Assembly (NCBI GenBank): GCA_028698995.1
Contig: JAQVVM010000052.1
Location: 1-32,709, forward strand
DNA: 32,709 bases
Reading direction: 5' to 3'
From: Bacteroidales bacterium
GTDB taxonomy: Bacteria > Bacteroidota > Bacteroidia > Bacteroidales > PXBB01
Shown: in pieces, positions 11,040-19,853 of the stretch
How the letters are laid out: each line of letters opens with the position of its first letter
Numbering within the stretch: the stretch's first letter is position 1
Translations under genes and position numbers: made by a program
Notes under the pieces: model-generated
Database searches by the model: none
What the model was told of the DNA's origin: nothing
Seen by the model: only the letters and a program-made list of their open reading frames with translations

Positions 11040-12866
11040 TCACTTAAACCTTTTTGGATATATTTTTTCAAATAAATCAAGTCGTTTGCGGCTTGTCAAA
11101 ATTTGACGTATCATAGGAATATTTTCCTTTTTGGTAAAATAAAAAAAACTTTTTTGTTTGGTTTTCTCTTCATTACTTTTTGCAACATAAATACCCTTCT
11201 TTGTATAAGGGTCAAATCCGGTGTAATATATCACTGAAGATAAAGTCATGGGTGTGGGCGTGAAATCCTGTGCCTGCTCAATAATAAGGTCATGTTTTTT
11301 TGCACATAATGCCAGCTCTGCCATGTCATCGTAAGTAGTATCCGGATGTCCAGAAATAAAGTAGGGAATAATCTGATAATTTAAATGGTGTTGCTTATTC
11401 AGTAAATCAAATTGTGCCTTAAAAAGCAGAAAGTTGTTGAAAGAAGTCTTGCGCATTGCTTTAAGTACTTTTTCTGAAGTATGTTCGGGAGCTACTTTTA
11501 AACGCCCTGAAACATGTTTGAGTATGAGTAGTTTTAAATATTCCTTGGCATACTTCTCTTTATCATTTAAACTTCCAATAAACAAATCATATCTTATACC
11601 GCTGCCAATGGTAATTTTCTTTATGCCTTCAACTTGTGAAGCTTTTTCATACAAATTTACAAGTGCTTTGTGGGAATTGTTCAGATTGGTGCAAATGTTT
11701 GGAAATATGCAAGAAGGGCGTGCACATTTTTCGCACATTTCCAAGTTTTCCCCTTTCATTTTATACATATTTGCAGAGGGACCTCCCAGATCACTTATGT
11801 GCCCTTTAAATTCCGGAAAACTTGCTATTGTTTCCAACTCTTTTAAAATAGAATCCTCAGTTCTGCTGCCGATAAATTTTCCCTGATGTGCAGATAGAGC
11901 ACAAAAAGCACAGCCCCCAAAACATCCACGATGTATGTTTATTGAATCTTTAATCATTTCAAATGCCGGTACACCTGATTTGTCATATTTTAAATGTGGT
12001 TTTCTCAAAAATGGCAAACCATAAACAGCATCGAGTGCAGCACCATCAAGTGGGGGATAGGGTGGGTTAATGATTACTTTCTTGTTGGAAATCAATTGAA
12101 CTATAGTTGCAGGATACATTTTGTTGTATTCTTTTTCTGTCTTAATAAATGCTTCTGAGAAAACCTTTTTATCCTTTAGACAACTTTCGTGCGAGGGTAA
12201 TTCTACAATATTGCTGATATCTAGTTTTTCATCATTTTTTGACAGATATGCCAATTGTCTGATATGTCGAAGTGAGGCATTTTTATCGGTTTTTAGAGTG
12301 TCAACAATGGCTCTCAGAGGTTGCTCTGCCATACCGTAAACAAGATAATCTGCCCTGCTTTCCGTTAAAATACTTGGTTTAAGGCTGTCAGACCAGTAAT
12401 CGTAGTGAGTTAAACGTCTCAAAGAGGCTTCAATACCACCAATAATAAGCAGTGAATCAGGAAAGATATCTTTAATGATTTTACCATAAACAACAGTTGC
12501 ATAATCCGGTCTTTGACCAGCCTTGCCACCAGCCGTATAAGCATCCTCAGACCTTAAACGTTTTTGGGCAGTATAGTGATTAACCATCGAATCCATATTG
12601 CCGGCACTGACAGCAAAAAATAAATTTGGTTTACCAAATTTTTTAAAATCTCTTAAATCATCCCTCCAATTTGGTTGTGGAACTATGGCTACCTTCAATC
12701 CTAAACTCTCTAAAAATCGTCCTATCAAAGCATTCCCGAACGATGGATGATCAACATAGGCGTCTCCACTGAACAGTATAACATCAACACACTCCCAACC
12801 AAGTCTTTCCATTTCTTTAACACTTGTTGGTAAAAAATATTCTCCAATTTTATAAGTTGTTTTCAA
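11040..12866 (-). CDS. ygiQ: YgiQ family radical SAM protein
   Basis: The 608-residue protein carries the radical SAM cluster motif CFGGCAFC with Cys315, Cys319 and Cys322. Upstream is the YgiQ-specific N-terminal domain (FLPTSVKEMERLGWECVDVI, DAYVDHPSFG, GGIEASLRR), whose start fits a family of about 600-700 residues. A second Cys cluster, CEKCARPSCIFPNIC, follows the radical SAM core. The family is widespread in Bacteroidota and Proteobacteria, but its substrate is unknown to me. It is the last gene of a minus-strand run gap-rsgA-ygiQ, 10 bases after rsgA. It ends 38 bases from the convergent FISUMP gene, with no convincing terminator hairpin between them. Confidence 0.93.
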   Translation of the reverse strand: MKTTYKIGEYFLPTSVKEMERLGWECVDVILFSGDAYVDHPSFGNALIGRFLESLGLKVAIVPQPNWRDDLRDFKKFGKPNLFFAVSAGNMDSMVNHYTAQKRLRSEDAYTAGGKAGQRPDYATVVYGKIIKDIFPDSLLIIGGIEASLRRLTHYDYWSDSLKPSILTESRADYLVYGMAEQPLRAIVDTLKTDKNASLRHIRQLAYLSKNDEKLDISNIVELPSHESCLKDKKVFSEAFIKTEKEYNKMYPATIVQLISNKKVIINPPYPPLDGAALDAVYGLPFLRKPHLKYDKSGVPAFEMIKDSINIHRGCFGGCAFCALSAHQGKFIGSRTEDSILKELETIASFPEFKGHISDLGGPSANMYKMKGENLEMCEKCARPSCIFPNICTNLNNSHKALVNLYEKASQVEGIKKITIGSGIRYDLFIGSLNDKEKYAKEYLKLLILKHVSGRLKVAPEHTSEKVLKAMRKTSFNNFLLFKAQFDLLNKQHHLNYQIIPYFISGHPDTTYDDMAELALCAKKHDLIIEQAQDFTPTPMTLSSVIYYTGFDPYTKKGIYVAKSNEEKTKQKSFFYFTKKENIPMIRQILTSRKRLDLFEKIYPKRFK

Positions 12867-12876
12867 TGCTATGATT

Positions 12877-13812
12877 TTATCTCATGTAGTCTTCTTCGTA
12901 TTCGTTCGGATTATTGAATATGTTGACATAATTATTGTATCTGCTTTTTGCCATATCTCCGTTATTATATGCCTCAATTATGGCGCAGCCAGGTTCACTC
13001 GTATGGCTGCAGTTGTTGAATTTGCAGTTGTTCATCAGGCTACGCATTTCGGGAAAATACTGTGAAATCTCTTCCTTGCTGAAATCATATAAGCCGAATT
13101 CCTTGATACCGGGAGTGTCTATGACATATCCACCGAAAGATAATTTGTGAAGTTGTGCAAATGTTGTGGTATGTTTTCCTTTAAGATTAAAATCAGATAA
13201 TAAATCGGTCTTTAAATTCAATGAGGGTTCTATTGCATTTATAAGTGCTGATTTACCAACACCTGAATGTCCTGCAACCAGAGAAGTATGACCTTGTAAC
13301 AGTTCTTTAAATGCATCAAGATTGTACTTTTCCTTAACAGAAGTTATCAGACATTCGTAACCAATTTGTTCATAGATTTTAATCAGATTCGAGAGCTCCT
13401 TTTTCTGTTTCAAGTTGTAAAGGTCGTATTTGTTGAAAATAATCTTAACAGGAATATGGTAAGCTTCGGCTGTAACTGTGAATCTGTCAATAAAACCTGT
13501 AGAGGTTCGAGGTAGTGCCAGAGTAACAATCAGAATAGCATGGTCTAAGTTTGATGCAATAATATGCGATTTCTTTGAAAGTTTGGTGGCTTTTCGAATG
13601 ATGTAATTAAAACGTGGTAGAATATTTTCAATAAGCCCGATGCTTTCTTCTTTTAAAATTGAAAACACCACTCTGTCGCCAACAGCTATAGGATTGGTAT
13701 ATTTAAAACCTTTGATTTTGAAGTTGCCTTTAAGCTTGCAGTTAAAATACTCATTGCAGGATTCTACAATATACCAGCTACCTGTTGATTTGACAACTAT
13801 TCCTTCTGGCAT
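12877..13812 (-). CDS. rsgA: Ribosome small-subunit-dependent GTPase A
   Basis: RsgA (YjeQ) is a circularly permuted GTPase that checks late maturation of the 30S subunit. The sequence shows the permuted motif order: an N-terminal OB-like region (about 1-70), G4 as NKYD (127-130), then G1 GHSGVGKS (181-188) and G3 DTPG (232-235). The C-terminal zinc-binding group is Cys263, Cys268, His270 and Cys276. Switch region KGKHTTT lies at 211-217. The length of 311 residues is normal. The ATG at 13812 lies 3 bases after the gap stop codon, so it is probably translated from the same messenger. Confidence 0.96.
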   Translation of the reverse strand: MPEGIVVKSTGSWYIVESCNEYFNCKLKGNFKIKGFKYTNPIAVGDRVVFSILKEESIGLIENILPRFNYIIRKATKLSKKSHIIASNLDHAILIVTLALPRTSTGFIDRFTVTAEAYHIPVKIIFNKYDLYNLKQKKELSNLIKIYEQIGYECLITSVKEKYNLDAFKELLQGHTSLVAGHSGVGKSALINAIEPSLNLKTDLLSDFNLKGKHTTTFAQLHKLSFGGYVIDTPGIKEFGLYDFSKEEISQYFPEMRSLMNNCKFNNCSHTSEPGCAIIEAYNNGDMAKSRYNNYVNIFNNPNEYEEDYMR

Positions 13813-13815
13813 TTG

Positions 13816-14823
13816 CTAAAGTGCAATCTTTTCAATCAAATCAGCTACTCTAGAGGAATAGCCCATTTCATTATCATACCATGATACTACCTTAACAAGA
13901 TTTCCGTGCTGAACTTGGGTTAAGAGAGAATCAAAAATTGAAGAATGACTGCTACCAATAATATCAACACCGACAATGGGTTCATCACAATAATACAAAA
14001 CACCCTTCATAGGTCCGTCAGCAGCTTTCTTCATAGCTTCGTTAATCTCTTCTTTTGTTACATTACGCGCCAGTTCACAGGTTAAATCAACAATTGAACC
14101 ATCGGGAGTAGGCACTCTTAATGCATAACCGTCGAGTTTTTTATCCAGTTCAGGAATAACAAGGCCAATTGCTTTGGCCGCACCTGTACTTGTAGGTATG
14201 ATAGACATGGCTGCTGCCCTTGCCCTTCGTAAGTCCTTATGTGGGGCATCTAGAATTATCTGGTCGTTGGTATATGAATGTATGGTGTTCATCAAACCCT
14301 TTACAATACCAAAGTTATCATTCAGAACTTTTGCAATAGGTGCTAAACAATTTGTGGTGCATGATGCATTAGAATAAATTTTGTATTCGGAATGAATATC
14401 CTTGTTATTTACGCCAAGTACGATTGTTGCATCCACATCTTCCTTTTTATCAGATGGTACCGTGAGAATTATTCTTTTTGCACCGGCTTGTAAGTGTTTT
14501 TCAATTTTTTCACGATTTCTGAAAATTCCTGTTGCTTCAACTACAACATCTATCTGATGGTCTTTCCAAGGAATATTGGCTGGATCTTTTTCTGCATAAA
14601 CCCTGATAGATTTGCCATTTACTATAATATTATTTTCATCTGAGCTAATATCTCCAGAAAATTTGCGATGAATTGAATCGTACTTTAACAAATGTGCCAG
14701 TGTCTTGCTGTTTGTAAGATCGTTTACTGCCACGAGTTCGAGATTTGGATGGTTTTGCATAGCCCTGAAAGTCAGTCGCCCTATACGACCAAAGCCGTTT
14801 ATTCCAACTTTAATTTTTTCCAT
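13816..14823 (-). CDS. gap: Glyceraldehyde-3-phosphate dehydrogenase, type I
   Basis: This is the cytoplasmic glycolytic enzyme converting glyceraldehyde-3-phosphate, phosphate and NAD to 1,3-bisphosphoglycerate. The Rossmann motif GINGFGRIGR starts at residue 8, and Asp35 in VAVNDL is typical of NAD-specific forms. The catalytic loop SNASCTTNC places the nucleophile at Cys155. The length of 335 residues is canonical. It is the first gene of the gap-rsgA-ygiQ run. An exact -7 promoter octamer lies 38-45 bases upstream of the start. Confidence 0.97.
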   Translation of the reverse strand: MEKIKVGINGFGRIGRLTFRAMQNHPNLELVAVNDLTNSKTLAHLLKYDSIHRKFSGDISSDENNIIVNGKSIRVYAEKDPANIPWKDHQIDVVVEATGIFRNREKIEKHLQAGAKRIILTVPSDKKEDVDATIVLGVNNKDIHSEYKIYSNASCTTNCLAPIAKVLNDNFGIVKGLMNTIHSYTNDQIILDAPHKDLRRARAAAMSIIPTSTGAAKAIGLVIPELDKKLDGYALRVPTPDGSIVDLTCELARNVTKEEINEAMKKAADGPMKGVLYYCDEPIVGVDIIGSSHSSIFDSLLTQVQHGNLVKVVSWYDNEMGYSSRVADLIEKIAL

Positions 14824-14860
14824 TTTATTAAAGATTAATTATTTGATGAATTATTTAAAG

Positions 14861-14868
14861 CAAACTTA
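14861..14868 (-). promoter_or_regulatory. Candidate -7 promoter element upstream of gap
   Basis: On the minus strand the octamer reads TAAGTTTG, an exact fit to TAnnTTTG, with a predicted start about 30 bases before the gap ATG. A second identical octamer lies at 14898-14905. I do not see a well-placed -33 TTG for either. Confidence 0.4.
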
Positions 14869-14897
14869 ATGTTTTTTTTTGGATTCGTTAATAAAAA

Positions 14898-14905
14898 CAA
14901 ACTTA
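14898..14905 (-). promoter_or_regulatory. Second candidate -7 element upstream of gap
   Basis: This is a second minus-strand TAAGTTTG, 37 bases upstream of the first. It overlaps one arm of a 9-bp inverted repeat (AATGTTTTT at 14868-14876 with AAAAACATT at 14905-14913). Two promoters in tandem, or one plus a chance copy, are both possible. Confidence 0.28.
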
Positions 14906-14942
14906 AAAACATTTAAAGGGTAATCTGAAAAGAATTAATTCT

Positions 14943-15323
14943 TTATTTCTCGTCTTCTGCGAATGTGAGGTAAAAGCCATCAAGATCTTTAATAGTAAAT
15001 TCTTTGGCTCCGTAGAATGTCAGCTCAGGTGTTTTTACAACAGATACTTTGTCTTTAATATTTTCATAAAAGAATTGAAGTTCTTTCATCTTGATGTAGA
15101 ATAACAATGGTCCACCACCGTTTGCACAATTTATACCCGGTAACTCATTACCTATGCTATCTAAAGATTGAAGCATAATTGCTACATTGCCATTGTTTAA
15201 CATTACCCAAACAGGGTTCCCCTCTTCAGGGACTGCCATGGTAATATTAAAACCAAGTATATTATAAAAATCTATTGACTTATCAATATCTTTTACAAAA
15301 AGATTAATTGTTAAACTTTCCAT
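14943..15323 (-). CDS. VOC family (glyoxalase/bleomycin-resistance fold) protein
   Basis: The 126-residue protein has the two-half VOC pattern. It opens with LFVKDIDKSIDFYNILGF and closes with KEFTIKDLDGFYLTFAE, where the DLDGFYLTFAE strand matches the usual C-terminal 'DPDG...E' with Glu123 as a possible metal ligand. The family includes dioxygenases, glyoxalases and antibiotic-binding proteins. The substrate cannot be read from this sequence, and the first-half ligand is not obvious. It lies 26 bases downstream of the CHU_C protein gene on the same strand and may be co-transcribed with it, though no functional link is apparent. Confidence 0.85.
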   Translation of the reverse strand: MESLTINLFVKDIDKSIDFYNILGFNITMAVPEEGNPVWVMLNNGNVAIMLQSLDSIGNELPGINCANGGGPLLFYIKMKELQFFYENIKDKVSVVKTPELTFYGAKEFTIKDLDGFYLTFAEDEK

Positions 15324-15349
15324 TAAATATTGTGATTGAAAAATAAATC

Positions 15350-17302
15350 CTACCTTATCAGTGTTACTGTTCCATCAAGGATGTGTCTTTTGCTATGCCC
15401 ATCACGGTAAACAACCCGATAAGGGTAAACACCCTCAGGAACTTTATTGTTGTTGACTTTACCATCCCATCCCATATGCACATCATCCGTGAAAAACAGA
15501 AGTTTTCCCCATCTGTCAAAAATTCTCAATTCTATCTCTGTAACCCCATCTCCATAAATATAAAACATATCATTTTTAAGATCCTCATTTGGAGAAAAAG
15601 TATTGGGAATATAAATAGTAAACATGGGTTGGATATAGATTGAGCCAAAAGTCGAATCCATACACCCGTATTGATTAGAAACGGTAAGGGCTATCTCATA
15701 ATAGCCTGTGTCCGTAAATGTATGCGTAAATACAGGGACATAATAATGGGTGTTATCTTCAATATACCAGTGCCAGCTAGTTGCACCTGTAGAATTGTCA
15801 AAAAAGTTAATAATGGGTTCGAGTATTGGGGCTATTTTAGGGTCAGCTTGAAAATCTGCAATAGGATTGGGATGTAAAGTCAAAGGTACCGAAATGCTAC
15901 TCTCACAGCCGTATGCGTCACTTACAACAACGGTATAGGTCGTTGAGGTATTTGGTGAAACCATAATTATTGGAGAGGTGTTCTGGCTGCCTATAGTAGG
16001 GTCTGATGGACTGGAAGTCCATAGATAATTTGTTCCCCCTCCAGCAACAAGTGAAGCAGATTCACCTCGACAAAGTGCAGGATTTTCTGGTTTAATCGAT
16101 ACAGGAGGTAATTGATTAACTGTAACAACAACACTATCTGCTGAAGAACAGCCAATACTGTTCGAAACAGTTACGGTATAAGTAGTAGTTGAAGTGGGGG
16201 TTACTGTTATGGTCTGGGTTGTTGAAAAAGCACTCCAAATATAGGATGCACCGCCCGAAGCTGTCAGGCTAACAGAGTTGTTGACACAAATGGTGGTATC
16301 TTCGCTTATGATTATCTGAGGATTATCTGCAACACTTATAGTTTCAGTTACTGAATCAGCACAACCTTCGGGTGTAGAATAAGCATACTGAATAGTATAA
16401 GTACCAGGACCAACAGAAGATGGTGAGAACATATCACTTGTTACACCCTGTCCGCTGTATGTGCCTCCGGCTGGATCACCTCCGGTAAGAGCAAAATCAG
16501 GAATATCTCCACAAACATTCTGAAAAGGTGCTAATGTTACAATGGGCATAGGATTTACAACAACAACTGTTGTAACAGCAGGACTGGTCTGTCCATTAAC
16601 AGTAATAGTCATGGAATAAGTTCCTGCATCACCAGTAGTTACATTTGGAATAGTAATATCCATCAAATTTGATGTAAAGCCGTTTGGGCCAGTCCAGTTG
16701 TATGTGGCATTAGGATTTGGATTAGTAACAGTTATCTCAAGTGTTTCACCTTCGCATAAGGGTCCGTTGTTCTCAATAGGAGGAGCAAGAATACCGCAAT
16801 TAGTAGTACCATGATTAGGATTTCCGGTATTGGATTGGTGAAAATTTATGTTACATGGTTGATTTGAATAATTGCATATCAATAAAATATATATTTGGCC
16901 TGCTTGTGCATTAGGAATATTGCAGGTCTCGTTCCAAGCAGTTGAATAGCTGCAATCAACAGTATTTCCTGATGTCAGTTGAGCAACACAAGGTGATGTC
17001 TGATTAGTGAAAGGACCCCAGCACGAAAAATCAATGTCAACTTGAGGTGTACTGCTCATGTATATGTCAATTGGTCCGTTGTTCAAAACTTCCATATAAT
17101 ACCATGCAGGGTTTGGTTGTGTTCCTAAACAAGTATAAGCAGCTCCTGATTGTGCTGTTCCTGCATTTACACCGGCAGGAAAATTATAAACAGTGTCTGT
17201 GCAGAAAGGAAGAGAATTTTGACATAAATTATTTTGTGCACGAAGAGAAAAATGAAAAAATAATAATAACAATAATGGTAAAATCAATGCGGTTTTTCTC
17301 AT
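15350..17302 (-). CDS. Secreted Ig/PKD-repeat protein with CHU_C (T9SS) C-terminal domain, 650 aa
   Basis: A signal peptide (MRKTALILPLLLLLFFHFSLRA) is followed by an N-terminal Cys-containing domain (about 22-165). Several Ig/PKD-like repeats follow, recognisable by CEGETLEITV, CVNNSVSLTASGG and CRGESASLVAGGG. A PKD domain is at about 480-555 (NFFDNSTGATSWHW). The last ~90 residues are the gliding-motility-associated C-terminal domain: YIPNTFSPNEDLKND, LRIFDRWGKLLF, GWDGKVNN and the terminal DGTVTLIR. This type B tail directs export through the type IX secretion system and often links to motility adhesins. The start lies 11 bases after the stop of the upstream 771-residue paralogue, with which it shares the last ~170 residues in outline. 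Adhesin or enzyme function is not determinable; the Ig repeats favour adhesion. Confidence 0.92.
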   Translation of the reverse strand: MRKTALILPLLLLLFFHFSLRAQNNLCQNSLPFCTDTVYNFPAGVNAGTAQSGAAYTCLGTQPNPAWYYMEVLNNGPIDIYMSSTPQVDIDFSCWGPFTNQTSPCVAQLTSGNTVDCSYSTAWNETCNIPNAQAGQIYILLICNYSNQPCNINFHQSNTGNPNHGTTNCGILAPPIENNGPLCEGETLEITVTNPNPNATYNWTGPNGFTSNLMDITIPNVTTGDAGTYSMTITVNGQTSPAVTTVVVVNPMPIVTLAPFQNVCGDIPDFALTGGDPAGGTYSGQGVTSDMFSPSSVGPGTYTIQYAYSTPEGCADSVTETISVADNPQIIISEDTTICVNNSVSLTASGGASYIWSAFSTTQTITVTPTSTTTYTVTVSNSIGCSSADSVVVTVNQLPPVSIKPENPALCRGESASLVAGGGTNYLWTSSPSDPTIGSQNTSPIIMVSPNTSTTYTVVVSDAYGCESSISVPLTLHPNPIADFQADPKIAPILEPIINFFDNSTGATSWHWYIEDNTHYYVPVFTHTFTDTGYYEIALTVSNQYGCMDSTFGSIYIQPMFTIYIPNTFSPNEDLKNDMFYIYGDGVTEIELRIFDRWGKLLFFTDDVHMGWDGKVNNNKVPEGVYPYRVVYRDGHSKRHILDGTVTLIR

Positions 17303-17313
17303 GTCAATCTATT

Positions 17314-19629
17314 CTATCTTACTAAACTTACTGTACCTGTAATTCTTTTCCTTTTATTAAAGCCGTCTAAATAATCAACTTTGTAGAAATATACATCCAC
17401 AGGAGCATCTTTGTTATTTAATGTCCCATCCCAGCCGATATTAATATCATCTGTACGGAAAACAAGTTCACCCCATCTGTTGAATATTCGTAATTGAAAT
17501 TCCATAATGCCTTCACCATATACATAAAACATATCGTTTTTTAAATCATCGTTGGGTGTAAAAGCATTAGGAACATAAATTGTAAAATTGGGTTTAATTG
17601 TAACATAATTAGTTGTAGAATCAACACAACCGTAAATGTTGTAAACAGTTAATGTAACCTCAATTGTGCCTGTATCACTGAATGTGTGCTCAAAAGAGGG
17701 GGAGGTGTATTGAGAACCATCACCCAGTTGCCAATTCCATATAACAGCTCCCGTTGAATTGTCAAAAAAGTTAATGTGGGGTTCAAAAATATTTACAACT
17801 TTTGGAGTAGCATAAAAACTTGCAACAGGGTTCGGATTAAGAATTACCTGTCCGGATGCGGTATTAGTGCAACCTATACTATCGGTTGCAACAACTGAAT
17901 AGGTTGTTGTGTATCTTGGAGAAACTAATAATATCTGATTGCTTGATTGGTTTCCCATTGTTGGGTCCGAAGGTGCAGCTGTCCATGCATAAGTAACTCC
18001 TGCACCGGCTACAAGGCTTACGGATTCCCCTTTGCAAATAGATTGAGTGGGAGGTTTCACTGTGACTTCAGGTAAATCCTTTACACTGACAAAAACACTG
18101 TCATAACCATCACATGCTCCATAAATTGTAACAAAGTAGTTGGTGTTTTGTGTAGGTTGAACCGTTATGGATGCAGTAGTTGAACCTGTACTCCATAAAT
18201 AGGAATTTCCACCTGCTGCCCATATAGTGCCGGAACTTCCACTGCAAATAAGGGTGTCATTACACACAGAACCATATCCTGATCCAACACCAATAGAAAT
18301 CTGATCTGTATGTACCTGGAAGCAATCATCAGAAATAGTAACAGTATAAACTGTTGGTTGTGAAGGGCTGACTGTAATAATGCTTCCGGTTGAGCCATCG
18401 CTCCAAGCATAGGTGTAGGGCGGAATACCTCCGGTTGCTTCAATAAATAAATCTATAGTATCCCCACAAATTAATGTATCATTGCTTTTTACTAAAGTAG
18501 TTAAAAGCTCATTATTTAAGATAAAAATTACAACGGAGTCCATCCCCGAACATACGGTTGTTTGCGCTGTTAATATGACAGTAACGGTTGGACCGGGAAG
18601 TCCTGTAAAAAGGGGATAAATAGTAGTAGTTGCAGAATTCTGTCCGGCAAGAATTGTTACCGAATCGGCTATGGGAATATAATCCACACCCATAATCGCA
18701 GTGCCACCAAGTGAATAATGAATGGTGAAGTCATTCGTTACGTTTTGAGTTGTGGTAAATGTTATTATGGCATCACTGCAACCTCTGATGGCGGCGGTAT
18801 CTATTGCTGAATAAGAATAAGCTGTTGAGATACTTATTGCATTAGATGTAAAACTGTTTTCTTCTAGGAAAACAGCTGAATCGTAAGCAGAGTCACCGGC
18901 ATCTCCTACTGCAATTTTAATGGTATATTGAACACAAGGTGTTACAAGTGCCCAAGCAGTTAGTACGGTTGTAAAACCATCATACTGAACAGTAGCCCCA
19001 CTTGCATTGTTGACATAATATTGAGAATAGGAGCTTGCGTTGATATTGTCAATTGTAACAGGGAGCGTTGTCCCTGGTATTCGAGCAATATTATAGTTGG
19101 TATAGTTGCCACCTCCTGGATTAGGACCTGAAACAAAAAACCCAAAAACATCATTAAAACTTGACCCCACCCATTCAGGGTATTCATCTGAACCAAAAAC
19201 ATAACGGAATTTAATAGTGTCTGATTCCGGAACAAAATTAAATTGCAGATAACATGCATCATTTATTGTATAACCAGGGATGAGGGAAGCTAATTGAGGA
19301 TCACTACCTGTACCATTACTTGTTGTAATACTTCCTGACCCATTTGGACCAGGAGCATCCATAACACTACCCGATGATAAAATAATTCCTGATGTAATTC
19401 CAAGATTAGTAGGTGAGCCTGTTGTAAAACTTCCTCTGGAGTTTGCTGCTCCGCTAAAGGTAGGATTCGTAACAGTAACGCCACCACCAACCAATACATC
19501 GACCAGTTGCTGTGCACTTAAATTTGGTGTGATCTGTAATTGTGAAAAACTTCTTAAAAACGGGAAAGATACAATTATGATTATTATAATGAATCTGATT
19601 GCATTCAGACGTTTATATTTTTTACACAT
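17314..19629 (-). CDS. Secreted choice-of-anchor L protein with CHU_C (T9SS) C-terminal domain, 771 aa
   Basis: The signal peptide ends near SFSQ. A choice-of-anchor L domain occupies about residues 30-260 (QQLVDVLVGGGVTV, GIILSSGSV, YVFGSDEYPEW, NDVFGFFVSG). It is followed by a Calx-beta-like segment (GGTAIMGVDYIPI, DSVTILAG) and several Ig/PKD-like repeats with paired Cys. A PKD domain (INFFDNSTGAVIWNW) and a CHU_C tail (YVPNAFTPNDDLKND, LRIFNRWGELVF, ending ITGTVSLVR) close the protein. It is thus a T9SS substrate. The gene is the first of a minus-strand run with the 650-residue paralogue and the VOC protein. The 224-base divergent space to the dipeptidase gene holds a lone exact -7 octamer (minus strand, 19736-19743) but no well-spaced -33. 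Confidence 0.93.
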   Translation of the reverse strand: MCKKYKRLNAIRFIIIIIIVSFPFLRSFSQLQITPNLSAQQLVDVLVGGGVTVTNPTFSGAANSRGSFTTGSPTNLGITSGIILSSGSVMDAPGPNGSGSITTSNGTGSDPQLASLIPGYTINDACYLQFNFVPESDTIKFRYVFGSDEYPEWVGSSFNDVFGFFVSGPNPGGGNYTNYNIARIPGTTLPVTIDNINASSYSQYYVNNASGATVQYDGFTTVLTAWALVTPCVQYTIKIAVGDAGDSAYDSAVFLEENSFTSNAISISTAYSYSAIDTAAIRGCSDAIITFTTTQNVTNDFTIHYSLGGTAIMGVDYIPIADSVTILAGQNSATTTIYPLFTGLPGPTVTVILTAQTTVCSGMDSVVIFILNNELLTTLVKSNDTLICGDTIDLFIEATGGIPPYTYAWSDGSTGSIITVSPSQPTVYTVTISDDCFQVHTDQISIGVGSGYGSVCNDTLICSGSSGTIWAAGGNSYLWSTGSTTASITVQPTQNTNYFVTIYGACDGYDSVFVSVKDLPEVTVKPPTQSICKGESVSLVAGAGVTYAWTAAPSDPTMGNQSSNQILLVSPRYTTTYSVVATDSIGCTNTASGQVILNPNPVASFYATPKVVNIFEPHINFFDNSTGAVIWNWQLGDGSQYTSPSFEHTFSDTGTIEVTLTVYNIYGCVDSTTNYVTIKPNFTIYVPNAFTPNDDLKNDMFYVYGEGIMEFQLRIFNRWGELVFRTDDINIGWDGTLNNKDAPVDVYFYKVDYLDGFNKRKRITGTVSLVR

Positions 19630-19853
19630 TGTGAGTGATGTTTTTAGGGTTATAAAACAATAAATCAGACGAAGAAACGATTTTAAGTTGCCTTTTAACC
19701 CAGTACATTCTAATAAAATTGTTCTACTGAAATTTCAAAGATATGACAAATTTAATATTTTTCTTTTTACAACAATATTTTCTTTGTCATTTACCTAAAA
19801 AAAAGTAATTTTACTTAAAAAATCATAGTATAAATTAAAATTATTGAAAAGAA

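Noticed and set aside
11434-12339. Plus-strand open frames opposite ygiQ
   Set aside because: They are antisense to a conserved enzyme gene and show no start context or recognisable protein features.
19736-19743. Promoter for the choice-of-anchor L gene (minus-strand TATCTTTG)
   Set aside because: It lies about 105 bases from the ATG and the nearest TTG is 26 bases away; kept only as a remark in the gene entry.
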